Shown here: piece by piece, positions 8,075 to 16,278 of the stretch | Numbering within the stretch: position 1 is the first letter of the stretch | Layout: each line of letters starts with the position of its first letter | Assembly: GCF_019448085.1 (NCBI RefSeq) | Contig: NZ_JAGFNZ010000002.1 | Location: forward strand, 248,001 to 312,000 | Direction: 5' to 3' | DNA: 64,000 nt | DNA from: Caproiciproducens faecalis | GTDB taxonomy: Bacteria > Bacillota > Clostridia > Oscillospirales > Acutalibacteraceae | Notes under the pieces: generated by a model | What the model was told of the DNA's origin: nothing | What the model saw: only the letters and a program-made list of their open reading frames with translations | Databases searched by the model: none | Position numbers and translations under genes: made by a program

Positions 8075-9373
8075 TTACAGTACCTTTTCGTCAAAGTTTT
8101 TTGGATACTTAATCAGGCATTTTGTTCCGCTCTTCTCGCTGTACTCCATCACAACGTCGTACTGCGGCCCAAAGGAACTAATCAGCCTCTGTCTGATACT
8201 GGAGATTCCCGTCTCTATGGCATCTCCTTCATAACCGCCATCCTTATAGGATTTGAACCTCTGCAAAATTTTTTCCTCGCTCATCCCCAGCCCGCTGTCC
8301 TCCACAGAGATGACCACGTCGCTGTTCAGGTAAAAAACCGAGATGTGCACGGAACCGCCCTCCCGTTTCTGGTCGATGCCGTAAAAGACCGCCTTTTCCA
8401 CAAAGGGAAGCACAATAAAGTTCGGAATCCGCTGCATATGTATATTCTCCGCAATCTCTATGGAGTAGTTCAGCCGGTCACCCAACCGCACCTTCTGTAT
8501 TTTCAGGTACCGTTCAATGTTTTCCATCTCTTCCGCAATGGTAATGGCATTTTTCTGATTATTCAGATTATAACGCAGGAACTCCGCAAACAGCGTCACC
8601 ATTTCATTGGTCTTCGGCGCGTCCTCAATGACCGCCAGGTTGGAAATGGAGTTCAGGCACCGAAACAGGAACGAGGGATTCATCTGGGACTGCAGCGCGG
8701 TCAACTCGGCATTTTTCAGGCTGTACTCCAATTCCATCCTCTTTTTCTTTTCACTCAAGCTGTCCATTTCCTTGTTCAGGGACTCCTTGAGCATCAGCCT
8801 TGACAGTTCCTTTTCACCGAGCTGGTTGATAATCATAGAAATCAGATCCGCTATATTGACAAACTGCTGATACTTCATTTCCAGTATTTCATTGAACAGA
8901 TCGCTTTTGCTGATCTTGTAATCTTCCGCGTGGTGCATCACGGTTTCCAGTCGGACGATATTTTCCGGGGCGTCGTTGCACCTGATCTGACCCCCGATAA
9001 ACCCTCCGAGGTAATGCCCCCGCACAATAATGGGAATGGCAACCTCCATCAGTCCGCAGGGACAGAAATAAACCGAAGTTTTCTGCGTTACCGCGGCCTG
9101 TATCGCCCCAAACGCGTCGGATGACCAACAAAGCCGTTTTTCTCCTTCGTTTCGCCTGATTTCCCGGCAAAATTTAGTAAAAGAGGTCAGTTCCGTCACC
9201 GGTTCTCCTTTGAAATCAACCGTAACAAAGGCCAGTCCAGTGGCTTTGGAAATCTTTTCTTGGATATTTTCCAACTTTTCTTTTCCAAACAGATGATTGA
9301 TATCGAAGTTGTTGAACACGCTGTCTTCGTCCTGCACCAAATCTTTGATCTTGGCATTTAAGAATTCATCCAT
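8075..9373 (-). CDS. PocR-domain sensor with LytS-type kinase module lacking key residues
   Basis: A 432-residue soluble protein. Residues about 25-185 form a PocR ligand-binding domain (LAFVTVDFKGEPVTELTSFTKFC, then the Cys-containing FCPCGLMEVAIPI and GGFIGGQI). A coiled segment leads to a His_kinase/HATPase module. The usual QxNPHFLxNxLN motif reads QMNPSFLFRCLN, so the phosphoacceptor His is Ser234. The N-box Asn of the ATPase is Lys327 (VEKAVFYGI). The G1 box Asp survives (VEDSGLGM). There are no membrane segments. AGGAGG precedes ATG 9373. Known PocR domains are linked to propanediol regulation, so diol sensing is inferred; classical phosphotransfer looks unlikely. Confidence 0.88.
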   Translation of the reverse strand: MDEFLNAKIKDLVQDEDSVFNNFDINHLFGKEKLENIQEKISKATGLAFVTVDFKGEPVTELTSFTKFCREIRRNEGEKRLCWSSDAFGAIQAAVTQKTSVYFCPCGLMEVAIPIIVRGHYLGGFIGGQIRCNDAPENIVRLETVMHHAEDYKISKSDLFNEILEMKYQQFVNIADLISMIINQLGEKELSRLMLKESLNKEMDSLSEKKKRMELEYSLKNAELTALQSQMNPSFLFRCLNSISNLAVIEDAPKTNEMVTLFAEFLRYNLNNQKNAITIAEEMENIERYLKIQKVRLGDRLNYSIEIAENIHMQRIPNFIVLPFVEKAVFYGIDQKREGGSVHISVFYLNSDVVISVEDSGLGMSEEKILQRFKSYKDGGYEGDAIETGISSIRQRLISSFGPQYDVVMEYSEKSGTKCLIKYPKNFDEKVL

Positions 9374-9446
9374 GGAATCAACCTCCTAAATCAAGAATAT
9401 ACTACCAGTTCATATTATATAATATATTCTTTGACTTTGGGGATTT

Positions 9447-10568
9447 TTAGTACAACTTTTTTAATAATAATTCGACATCCTGTTCGGTTATTTTTATGGG
9501 ATTCATAGGCGTACAGCCGTCCTTTACTGCGTTTTGTGCCACATAACGGACATTCTTGTCAAAATCCTCTTTGGATACGCCGCACTCCGCGAGGGTCAGC
9601 GGCATATTCATCATCTTTTTCAAAGACATGATACAAGTGAGAAGAACGTCCACGGCGAACCCGGGGTCAACGCTTCTTTCCACCATTCCCGTCCGGTAAG
9701 CCATCTGCGCATATTTGGCTCTAACCTCGCTGTCCCGACTGTTGAATAAAACCACTTCATTGAGCAGAACCGCGTTTGCAAGTCCATGCGCAATGTGGAA
9801 CGTTCCCCCTACCTGATGCGCAACACTGTGGCTCATGCCAAGGCCCGCAATGCTGAACGCGATTCCCGCAAGGCTGGAAGCCAGCAGCATCTGCTCTCTC
9901 GCCTGCCCATCGTCACCGTGGCGGTAACACTGCAGGAGCGACTTCATAATCAGTTCCACCGCTTTTTCGGCCAGGGCGTCCGTGTAGACGCTGGCACCCT
10001 TTGCCACATAGGCTTCCATTGCATGGGTTAAAACATCCATACCGGTGTTCGCCGTGATTTCCGGCGGAAGCGAAAGCGTCAGCTTCGCGTCCAGAATCGC
10101 TTCGTCCGGATAGATACTGTCGTCAAAAAAGATATGCTTTTTCTTTGTTTCGTGATCCACCACTACCGTCGCCGCCGTTACCTCGGAACCTGTTCCGCTT
10201 GTGGTGGGAATCGCAATCAGCGGGATACCGGCGTCGGCTTTCATCTCCCGCGCAAAATAAAGGATTCCCTTTGCGGTGTCAATGGCGGAGCCTCCCCCGA
10301 AGGCGATGATGACTTCCGGGCGGAACTGCTTGAGAATCGCCACCCCTTTCCCAATGACCGTCAGGGGCGTGTCGGGCAAAACACCGTTGAAAAGCTTTAC
10401 CTCATTGCTGTTGTCGATGACTTCCAGCACTTTCCGGATGCTCCCGTTTTCAATCAGAAACCGGTCGCAGATAATCCAGATTCTTTTTCCAAGAATGGAC
10501 GAAAGGCGCTCCAGCGAGTTTTCTCCATAAAAAATCTTGGTCCTTAAATAAATCCGATCCAATTTCAT
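9447..10568 (-). CDS. Iron-containing alcohol dehydrogenase of the compartment (PduQ/EutG-like)
   Basis: A 373-residue Fe-ADH expected to reduce propionaldehyde to propanol, regenerating NAD+ for the aldehyde dehydrogenase within the compartment. Seen: NAD-binding GGGSAIDTAKG, substrate/phosphate segment IPTTSGTGSEVT, and metal-ligand histidines in GMDVLTHAMEAYVAKG and GMSHSVAHQVGGTFHIAHGLAN. It lies nine bases after the second aldehyde dehydrogenase gene. A short gap of 73 bases on its other side leads to the PocR sensor and contains an AT-rich stretch that could hold an internal promoter. No encapsulation peptide is obvious. Distinct from the FucO-type enzyme at 20761-21912. Confidence 0.9.
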   Translation of the reverse strand: MKLDRIYLRTKIFYGENSLERLSSILGKRIWIICDRFLIENGSIRKVLEVIDNSNEVKLFNGVLPDTPLTVIGKGVAILKQFRPEVIIAFGGGSAIDTAKGILYFAREMKADAGIPLIAIPTTSGTGSEVTAATVVVDHETKKKHIFFDDSIYPDEAILDAKLTLSLPPEITANTGMDVLTHAMEAYVAKGASVYTDALAEKAVELIMKSLLQCYRHGDDGQAREQMLLASSLAGIAFSIAGLGMSHSVAHQVGGTFHIAHGLANAVLLNEVVLFNSRDSEVRAKYAQMAYRTGMVERSVDPGFAVDVLLTCIMSLKKMMNMPLTLAECGVSKEDFDKNVRYVAQNAVKDGCTPMNPIKITEQDVELLLKKLY

Positions 10569-10577
10569 CCCCGCTTT

Positions 10578-11948
10578 CTAACGAATGGAAAACGCGTCCA
10601 TCAGCGTACATCTTCTCCTTCTTGCGAAATGCCTTGCGGTTGTGGTACCCTCCCCGGTAACGGTTGCAATGGTAAAGCTGGTGTCGCCTTCCCCGTTATA
10701 GCCGATTCCGGCCAAAGAGGAGCCGTTTTTCACAAACACGGAGGTTTGCATCTTTTTAGCCGCCCGGTTCAGCCGCTCAATCGACTGAGAATGAATGGTC
10801 GCGGTGTGACGGAAGCCCTGTTCAATTTCAAAAGCGGTTTCCAGCGCTTCGTCAAAATCGGCCGCCCTGACCAGAGGGACAACCGGCATCAGCATTTCCA
10901 GTGTGACAAACGGGTGCTGCTTAATGGTATCGACCACGATCAGCCGGACGGGTTCGCTGCAAGAAATTCCCGCCGCCTTCAATATTTCAGTGGCGCTCTT
11001 GCCTTCCAGAGCTTTGTTGATCCCCATATCCTGCGTTACGGTCACAGAGGTCAATTTCAGCATTTCTTCCTCATTGTGAATATAATAAACGCCGTTTTTC
11101 TTAAGCTCTTCAATCAGTTCCTCTGCGGCTGCCGCAACAACGACAATGCTTTTTTCTGAAATGCACATGACGTTGTTGTCAAAAGATGCCCCCTGAACAA
11201 TATCCCTTGCCGCCTGCTTCAGATCGGCCGTTTCATCCACAATGGCGGTTGGATTCCCCGGCCCCGCTCCAATCACCTTTTTACCGCTGGCAAGCGCTTC
11301 TCTCAGCACGCCGTTCCCCCCCGTGGTAACCACCATGGAAATATCGGGGTGCGTCATCAGCTCACGGGTCACCGCCATGGAGGTATCCCCTAGGGTTACC
11401 ACCAGATTATCGATCCCACAGGTGTCCCGAATGGCGACGCTAATCATTTCCGTCACAAACTGGGAAACCTGAATCGCCCTTGGGTGCGGGACATGCACGA
11501 CGGCATTGCCCGCCGCAAGCAGACTGATGGTGTTATTGATGAGTGTGGCGCACGGGTTCGTGCAGGGATGCACGGCACAGACCACGCCGTAAGAAGACAG
11601 TTCGTAAAGCGTCATGCCGCTGTCGCCTGTCTTTACCTCGGTAATCAAATCCTCCACGCCCGGCGTTTTCCGGATGGCAAGCAAAAGTTTTTCGATTTTA
11701 TCCTCAACATTGCCCATGCCGGTTTCTTCCGCCGCCATTTTGGCAATTACGTTGACCATTGGCAGAAGCTCTTTCTTGATTGCTTCAATTACTTCCTGAC
11801 GTTCATTCAGGGTCAACTTGGAATACTGGATGTAGGCTCCCTGCGCAACCGCGACGGCATCGTTTACCGAGCAAAAAACCCCGCTTCTCACCGTACCGCT
11901 GTAGGTTAAGTATTTCTTAACCAACTCTCCAATTTGTGCAGTATTCAT
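10578..11948 (-). CDS. CoA-acylating aldehyde dehydrogenase (PduP/EutE family), second copy
   Basis: A 456-residue paralogue of the enzyme at 3478-4938. It has an N-terminal helix (MNTAQIGELVKKYLTYS) directly followed by the catalytic domain, without the charged linker of the first copy. The catalytic cysteine is in SFDNNVMCISEK, the NAD segment reads IGAGPGNPTAIVDETADL, and the C-terminus ARRRRCTLMDAFSIR is typical. I chose ATG 11948 after GGAGAGG; the longer frame begins in the upstream gap. Two diverged copies in one compartment locus suggest different substrates, a heteromeric enzyme, or different places in the core. Which one is the main propionaldehyde enzyme cannot be decided by eye. 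Confidence 0.92.
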   Translation of the reverse strand: MNTAQIGELVKKYLTYSGTVRSGVFCSVNDAVAVAQGAYIQYSKLTLNERQEVIEAIKKELLPMVNVIAKMAAEETGMGNVEDKIEKLLLAIRKTPGVEDLITEVKTGDSGMTLYELSSYGVVCAVHPCTNPCATLINNTISLLAAGNAVVHVPHPRAIQVSQFVTEMISVAIRDTCGIDNLVVTLGDTSMAVTRELMTHPDISMVVTTGGNGVLREALASGKKVIGAGPGNPTAIVDETADLKQAARDIVQGASFDNNVMCISEKSIVVVAAAAEELIEELKKNGVYYIHNEEEMLKLTSVTVTQDMGINKALEGKSATEILKAAGISCSEPVRLIVVDTIKQHPFVTLEMLMPVVPLVRAADFDEALETAFEIEQGFRHTATIHSQSIERLNRAAKKMQTSVFVKNGSSLAGIGYNGEGDTSFTIATVTGEGTTTARHFARRRRCTLMDAFSIR

Positions 11949-12018
11949 CTTAACCTCTCCTTCGCCCAATCCCTCAGGCATTCAATTGCGTAAATTCAGG
12001 ACGTGACGCTGTCAGTCT

Positions 12019-12285
12019 CTAAACGTCCATTGTATCAATAATGCCCACAATGGCCATGTCAATGGACACATTATGCTTTTGAACACGAACGGCCGACCCG
12101 GAGCAAACCAGGACATACTCCCCGATTCCCGCCCCCACATAATCGGCGGCAACCTCTTCGGAGCCGATGTTGCGCTTCTGCGAATCAATTTTCTGGATAA
12201 TCATCAGCTTAAAGCCGACCAGAGACTCTTCCTTGCGCGTCGCCACAACATTGCCCACTACTTTTGCCATATAAATAGTAATCAC
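12019..12285 (-). CDS. eutN: Pentameric vertex shell protein EutN/CcmL type
   Basis: An 88-residue protein with the complete EutN/CcmL pattern: MAKVVGNVVATRKEESLVGFK, then an inner region, then YVGAGIGEYVLVCSGSAVR and a terminal DMAIVGIIDTMDV. Such pentamers cap the vertices of the icosahedral shell. The likely start is GTG 12285, about seven bases after AGGA; the ATG five codons later lies too far from that site. It is the only vertex protein in this window, so it probably serves the whole compartment. Confidence 0.93.
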   Translation of the reverse strand: MITIYMAKVVGNVVATRKEESLVGFKLMIIQKIDSQKRNIGSEEVAADYVGAGIGEYVLVCSGSAVRVQKHNVSIDMAIVGIIDTMDV

Positions 12286-12306
12286 AATCCTTTCCTGACC
12301 TTAGTT

Positions 12307-13191
12307 CTAAGGATTATTTTTCTTTTGGCCTCTTGTATTTCCGGTCTGCCGTTTGGCTGTCCCTTTTTCTTTCACCACCGTGTTTTTGGAAGCGGTGCTT
12401 TTTGCAGATGCAGATTTTCCCGATCTTGTTTTGCCGGAGGGCTTTGCTTTTGTTTCCGGCTTCGTTTCCGGCAGGATCATTTCCAGCTGGGAAACGGCCG
12501 ACTCGTTCACGGTGGGTACTTCGGGCAGATTCTGCGGCTCTGGCTCTTCCGGCGCGGGTTTCAAAGCAGCTTCCGGTTCTGCGGCAGGCTCCGGCTGAAT
12601 CATCTGTGGCTCCGGCACGGAAGGTTCCTCCACCGTCGGAATCGCTTCCGGTTCCGGTAAAATTACTTCTTCAACGGGCGGAGCTGTTGCCGGCTCCGGC
12701 GGTATGGTTTCCTCCGGCTGCGGTACCGCTTCGGGCTTTTGCACGGGCTCTTCCGGTAAATCTTCAAGAACTTCCGGCAAAGCAGAGGCCTCCAGCTCGG
12801 GTTCCGGAATTTCCGGCGCTGCAGAAACTTCCGGCTCAGGCTCCGGCTCGGGTTCCGGCGTATTTGGCGCGGAGGATTCGGGCGAATCCGGCGGAGTGTT
12901 TCCATCCTCGTTTTTTACAGTCTGACAAAAGAAATCTTCAACGCTGTCCGCGGGTCTGGGAATGACTTTGGACGAAATATAGTGATGAAAAGTCTCGCCG
13001 ACTTGCTTGCCTGCGGTGACGGCGGCGTTAACGGCTGCAACATCACCCGTGATTTTCACGGTGATCCAGCCGTGTCCCCTTGTTTTCTCAATCTGGTTAA
13101 TCGTCACATTTGCTGTTTTCACCATGGTGTCCGCAACCAGAACGGCCGTTGCCAGCCCCTGTATTTCGATCAGCCCCAATGCGTTTTTCAT
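12307..13191 (-). CDS. BMC shell protein with acidic Pro/Glu linker and basic C-terminal tail
   Basis: A 294-residue protein in three parts. Residues 1-82 are a single BMC domain (ALGLIEIQGLATAVLVADTMVK, ITGDVAAVNAAVTAGK). Residues about 90-243 are low-complexity, dominated by Pro, Glu and Ala, with runs such as TPEPEPEPEPE. Residues 244-294 are a disordered-looking Lys/Ser/Thr/Gly tail with about 15 basic and two acidic residues. Normal single-domain shell proteins are about 90-100 residues. The BMC part probably joins a hexamer; the extension may reach inside to hold cargo or outside to bind something anionic. The frame is continuous and the linker codons are varied, so this is not an assembly artefact of a simple repeat. 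Confidence 0.88.
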   Translation of the reverse strand: MKNALGLIEIQGLATAVLVADTMVKTANVTINQIEKTRGHGWITVKITGDVAAVNAAVTAGKQVGETFHHYISSKVIPRPADSVEDFFCQTVKNEDGNTPPDSPESSAPNTPEPEPEPEPEVSAAPEIPEPELEASALPEVLEDLPEEPVQKPEAVPQPEETIPPEPATAPPVEEVILPEPEAIPTVEEPSVPEPQMIQPEPAAEPEAALKPAPEEPEPQNLPEVPTVNESAVSQLEMILPETKPETKAKPSGKTRSGKSASAKSTASKNTVVKEKGTAKRQTGNTRGQKKNNP

Positions 13192-13272
13192 TTTGTCACC
13201 TTACTTCTTTTTCTTTTGATAATATATAAATGTAAGCAAAAATAATTTGGTTACCGCTTTTTTCTTTTTCAA

Positions 13273-14025
13273 TTATTGTCTAATAATTTCAATGCCCAGA
13301 CAGGACGCTTTTTCCTTGGCCAGAGCGGTCAGCAAATCCCCCTGAGCCAGCAGAATCCGCCCCTCCTGCACAAACTTGTCAAGATCGCCTTCCGTAATTA
13401 CTTGATGCCCGCCGTATGCGCGTTTGTCCGGCGCAGGACGGGACATTGCGTGTTTCAGGTTTTCGGGAGCCGTTTCTTCTTCAAAAACAGTTTCCTTGAT
13501 TTCAATTCCATACTGAGCAATTATCCTGTAATATGCCTTGATTCTGGCAGCATACGCCGCCGGTTCTCTCCCCGTAAGCGGTTCCAGCCCAGATTTTAAA
13601 AGAATGATTTTCTGACCGTTCGCCATACACCGCTGCACCCATTTTGTCTCAAAGGTATCGCCAATGCACAGCGCGGTTTTTACAATCAGCTCTCTGGAAG
13701 CAGCCGGAAAAACGGTCGTTCCGTCCGGCAGCTGCGCCAAGTCGGTTTGATCCTGCCGCAAAACGGTTCCGCAGCCTTCCCATTCTCTGAGTTTTTTCTG
13801 ATGATAGTCATTTGCCATAGAAGGGGGAATCACCGTAGTCACACAGTATTTGCGCTGATCTTTCAAAGTATTGAAGAAAGATCGGTATTCCTCATTCCAT
13901 CCTTCCGAAAGGATGACATATAATTTCTGTTCGGGTACAGGGAAATTGGAAAGCATCTTTCCATTCTGCATTTTCTGTATCACTTTCAGCACAATCTGAT
14001 ACAGGTCATTTTCACTGATTTCCAC
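13273..14025 (-). CDS. Microcompartment-associated flavoprotein-like accessory protein
   Basis: A 250-residue protein starting at GTG 14025 right after AAAGGAGGGG. The N-terminal MEISENDLYQIVLKVIQKMQN is an amphipathic encapsulation-type helix. A Rossmann-like alpha/beta domain follows (about 30-190: LYVILSEGWNEEY, VFPAASRELIVKTALCIGD), similar in general character to flavoprotein-family members found in such loci. The C-terminal segment VITEGDLDKFVQEGRILLAQ through LGIEIIRQ is the compartment accessory motif also seen at 1550-2206. It probably acts inside the lumen. Exact reaction unknown; a flavin or nucleotide-binding role is only a guess from the fold pattern. Confidence 0.6.
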   Translation of the reverse strand: MEISENDLYQIVLKVIQKMQNGKMLSNFPVPEQKLYVILSEGWNEEYRSFFNTLKDQRKYCVTTVIPPSMANDYHQKKLREWEGCGTVLRQDQTDLAQLPDGTTVFPAASRELIVKTALCIGDTFETKWVQRCMANGQKIILLKSGLEPLTGREPAAYAARIKAYYRIIAQYGIEIKETVFEEETAPENLKHAMSRPAPDKRAYGGHQVITEGDLDKFVQEGRILLAQGDLLTALAKEKASCLGIEIIRQ

Positions 14026-14085
14026 GGTACCCCTCCTTTATCTTGCAAAGCCTTTTGTACTGACAGTGAAAAGGCGGTCATGATA

Positions 14086-14121
14086 GGAAGAAATCAGGAA
14101 AGGGCATTCCCTGACTCTTCC
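14086..14121 (-). promoter_or_regulatory. Intergenic hairpin between shell gene and accessory gene
   Basis: GGAAGAAATCAGGAA pairs with TTCCCTGACTCTTCC around a short loop. There is no U-tract, so it is more likely an mRNA processing or stability stem than a terminator. It lies in the gap between the abundant-type shell gene (14173-14454) and the downstream accessory gene, where a stem could keep shell transcript levels high. Confidence 0.4.
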
Positions 14122-14172
14122 GTACCATTAACGCCCTACACAGTCCTGTGTGGAAGAAGAATTGAGTGGTGA

Positions 14173-14454
14173 TTATTTGTCCATATGAGGAATAATCTTT
14201 TCAGTGTCCGAATGAGGACGGGGAATGACGTGGATGGAGACGACTTCGCCGACCATTTTGGCGGAAGCTGCCCCGGCGTCCGTTGCGGCCTTAACGGCTC
14301 CAACGTCTCCGCGTACCATCACCGTTACCAGTCCGGAACCGATCTTTTCGTAGCCTACCAAATTGACATTGGCGGCCTTGACCATAGCATCGGCGGCTTC
14401 AATTGCAGGTACGAGTCCGTGTGTTTCGATCATACCCAGTGCATCAGAGTTCAT
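14173..14454 (-). CDS. Hexameric BMC shell protein (PduA/EutM type)
   Basis: A 93-residue single BMC-domain protein ([57 protein letters not shown] is the expected fold order). It forms the flat hexagonal tiles of the shell with a central pore for small polar substrates such as 1,2-propanediol. A canonical AAGGAGG site precedes ATG 14454 by seven bases, consistent with a highly made structural protein. The C-terminal extension after the domain is short ([13 protein letters not shown]). Confidence 0.95.
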   Translation of the reverse strand: MNSDALGMIETHGLVPAIEAADAMVKAANVNLVGYEKIGSGLVTVMVRGDVGAVKAATDAGAASAKMVGEVVSIHVIPRPHSDTEKIIPHMDK

Positions 14455-14486
14455 GTGTAAACCTCCTTCATTGTAGTATCAAGTTA

Positions 14487-15278
14487 TTAAATATATGGAT
14501 GAGTGGTTGATTTCGGTTCGGATCCCAACGCGCCAAGCAGTTTCAGGCCGACCGCTCTGGCCGCTCTGACAGCCTGTCGTACGGCGCCGGAATCGCCTGT
14601 AAAGATCAGGATCACCTCGTTTGAGAAGCTGGTTCCGCCGTTACCGGGAGAGCTGTAGCAGACCACGTCAACATTTGCCGCCTTAACGGCCACATCCGCT
14701 AGAACCGTGCCGATTGCGGCAGGGCCCGCGCATGTCATGCCGAACGCTTTGCCGAGAGGAGAACCAAACGCCTTTTCAAGGCACTGGCTGGCTCTTGCGG
14801 AATATTGAAATTCCAGATGTCCGGCTTCGCTGCCGTAAACATCGCCGAAATATTTCGGGAGGCTGGCAAGAGCGATTTCTACCGCCCTCCTTGCGTCCGA
14901 AACATCCTCCGCGCCGATATAGATCAAATCTCCGTGACCGGCGCCGCCTTTGGTATCTCTGGGCAGTTCAATGGAAATAACTTCCGTATTGGTTGCTTTG
15001 ACTGCGTCATCAACCGCCATAATCTGGGGGCCTGCCCCCGTTCTGCCGCCGATAATCCCGATGGAACGGTATTTACCGAGTTTCATGACATCAACAAGCA
15101 TTGGGTCAACGCTGGCGATGACCAAACCAATGGTATCACCGACGGAGGTTCCCACAAATTCTGTTACTCCCAGTGAATTGCAAAGCTGTGTACCGGCTTC
15201 CGCTGCTTTTTCCTCAGGTTTTATTTTCAGTTCATCGGCAACCTGCTGCACAACCTTATTGATTAATTGCTGGTCCAT
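14487..15278 (-). CDS. Tandem-domain trimeric BMC shell protein (PduB-like)
   Basis: A 263-residue protein with an N-terminal helix (MDQQLINKVVQQVADELKI) and two BMC domains (about 45-145 and 150-255). The first includes DPMLVDVMKLGKYRSIGIIGGRTG and the second GMTCAGPAAIGTVLADVAVKAANVDVVCYSSPG. PduB/EutL-like trimers form shell tiles, often with gated pores for larger cofactors. The N-terminal helix resembles an encapsulation-type peptide and may link the shell to cargo, as the N-terminus of PduB does. GGAGG precedes ATG 15278. It is the first gene after the enzyme-activase pair. Confidence 0.93.
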   Translation of the reverse strand: MDQQLINKVVQQVADELKIKPEEKAAEAGTQLCNSLGVTEFVGTSVGDTIGLVIASVDPMLVDVMKLGKYRSIGIIGGRTGAGPQIMAVDDAVKATNTEVISIELPRDTKGGAGHGDLIYIGAEDVSDARRAVEIALASLPKYFGDVYGSEAGHLEFQYSARASQCLEKAFGSPLGKAFGMTCAGPAAIGTVLADVAVKAANVDVVCYSSPGNGGTSFSNEVILIFTGDSGAVRQAVRAARAVGLKLLGALGSEPKSTTHPYI

Positions 15279-15305
15279 TGCCTATCCTCCATTTCATTAA
15301 ATTTT

Positions 15306-16226
15306 TTAACCACCGATAATACATTCGAAGCCCTGCTCTTCAACCACAGTTTTGAGTGCCTGTATTTTTTCAGGAGTCAGTGTCTTAACGTCCTTCATCA
15401 GATAGTCCCTGCCCAAAAGTTCGTATTTGTTTTCACCGTAGGTGTGATACGGAAGTAAATGGATTGTTTTGATATTGTGCAAAGTTTTTGCAAACCTGCT
15501 GATCGCGAGAATATCCTCTTCCGTGGCGTTTACTCCGGGAATGGTGGGCACCCGGATCACTGTCTTAGTGATTTGGGATACCCTGACGGCGTTTTTCAGA
15601 ATGAGTTCGTTGCTTACCCCCGTGTATTTTTTATGTACTTCAGGATTCATAGATTTGATATCCATCAAAGCCAAATCCACATAGGGAAGCACCTTTTCAA
15701 TCGCTTGTTCGTCCGCGTAGGCAGTCGTTTCGATCGCCGTGTTCCATCCCTGTTCTTTGGAGGCCCTGAGCAGTTCGAGTGTAAAATCGGACTGCACCAG
15801 GGGTTCCCCTCCTGAAATAGTAATTCCGCCGCCGGAACGCCTGTAGGTTGTCGCGTCCTTTCTCAGCTCCAGCATCACCTGCTGTACGGTCATTCCGCTG
15901 CCTTTCAGCACCAGCGCACCCGTGGGACAGACATTGGCGCATTCACCGCATCCAATACAAAGATCTCTGTTGATAAAGCCTTTGTTGTTTGGATTGATTG
16001 CCCCCTGTTTGCAGGCCTTCATGCATTTTCCACAGTGAATACAACGCATTTTTTGATAAGTAATCACCGGTTTTAACTTTTGGGATTCAGGATTACAGCA
16101 CCATTTGCATGACAAAGGACATCCTTTTAAAAATACGATCGTGCGAATACCAGGACCATCATGTACGGAAAACCTCTGTATGTCGAAGACGAGTCCCGAT
16201 GCGCTATAATTGATTGAATCCACCAC
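15306..16226 (-). CDS. Glycyl-radical enzyme activase (radical SAM)
   Basis: A 306-residue activating enzyme that uses SAM and a 4Fe-4S cluster to place the glycyl radical on the dehydratase encoded just upstream. Radical-SAM motif CPLSCKWC lies near residues 36-43. Two ferredoxin-like 4Fe-4S motifs follow (CIHCGKCMKAC and CIGCGECANVCPTG), as in the activases of glycerol/diol dehydratase and choline lyase but not pyruvate formate-lyase. SAM-binding GGGITISGGEPL is present. Start is GTG 16226 after GGGAG. The 52-base gap to the dehydratase gene and the conserved order support a strict pair. Confidence 0.96.
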   Translation of the reverse strand: MVDSINYSASGLVFDIQRFSVHDGPGIRTIVFLKGCPLSCKWCCNPESQKLKPVITYQKMRCIHCGKCMKACKQGAINPNNKGFINRDLCIGCGECANVCPTGALVLKGSGMTVQQVMLELRKDATTYRRSGGGITISGGEPLVQSDFTLELLRASKEQGWNTAIETTAYADEQAIEKVLPYVDLALMDIKSMNPEVHKKYTGVSNELILKNAVRVSQITKTVIRVPTIPGVNATEEDILAISRFAKTLHNIKTIHLLPYHTYGENKYELLGRDYLMKDVKTLTPEKIQALKTVVEEQGFECIIGG

Positions 16227-16278
16227 CTACAACTCCCTTAGTTACATTTCATCAGCGCATGGAGCAATCTCATCACCA

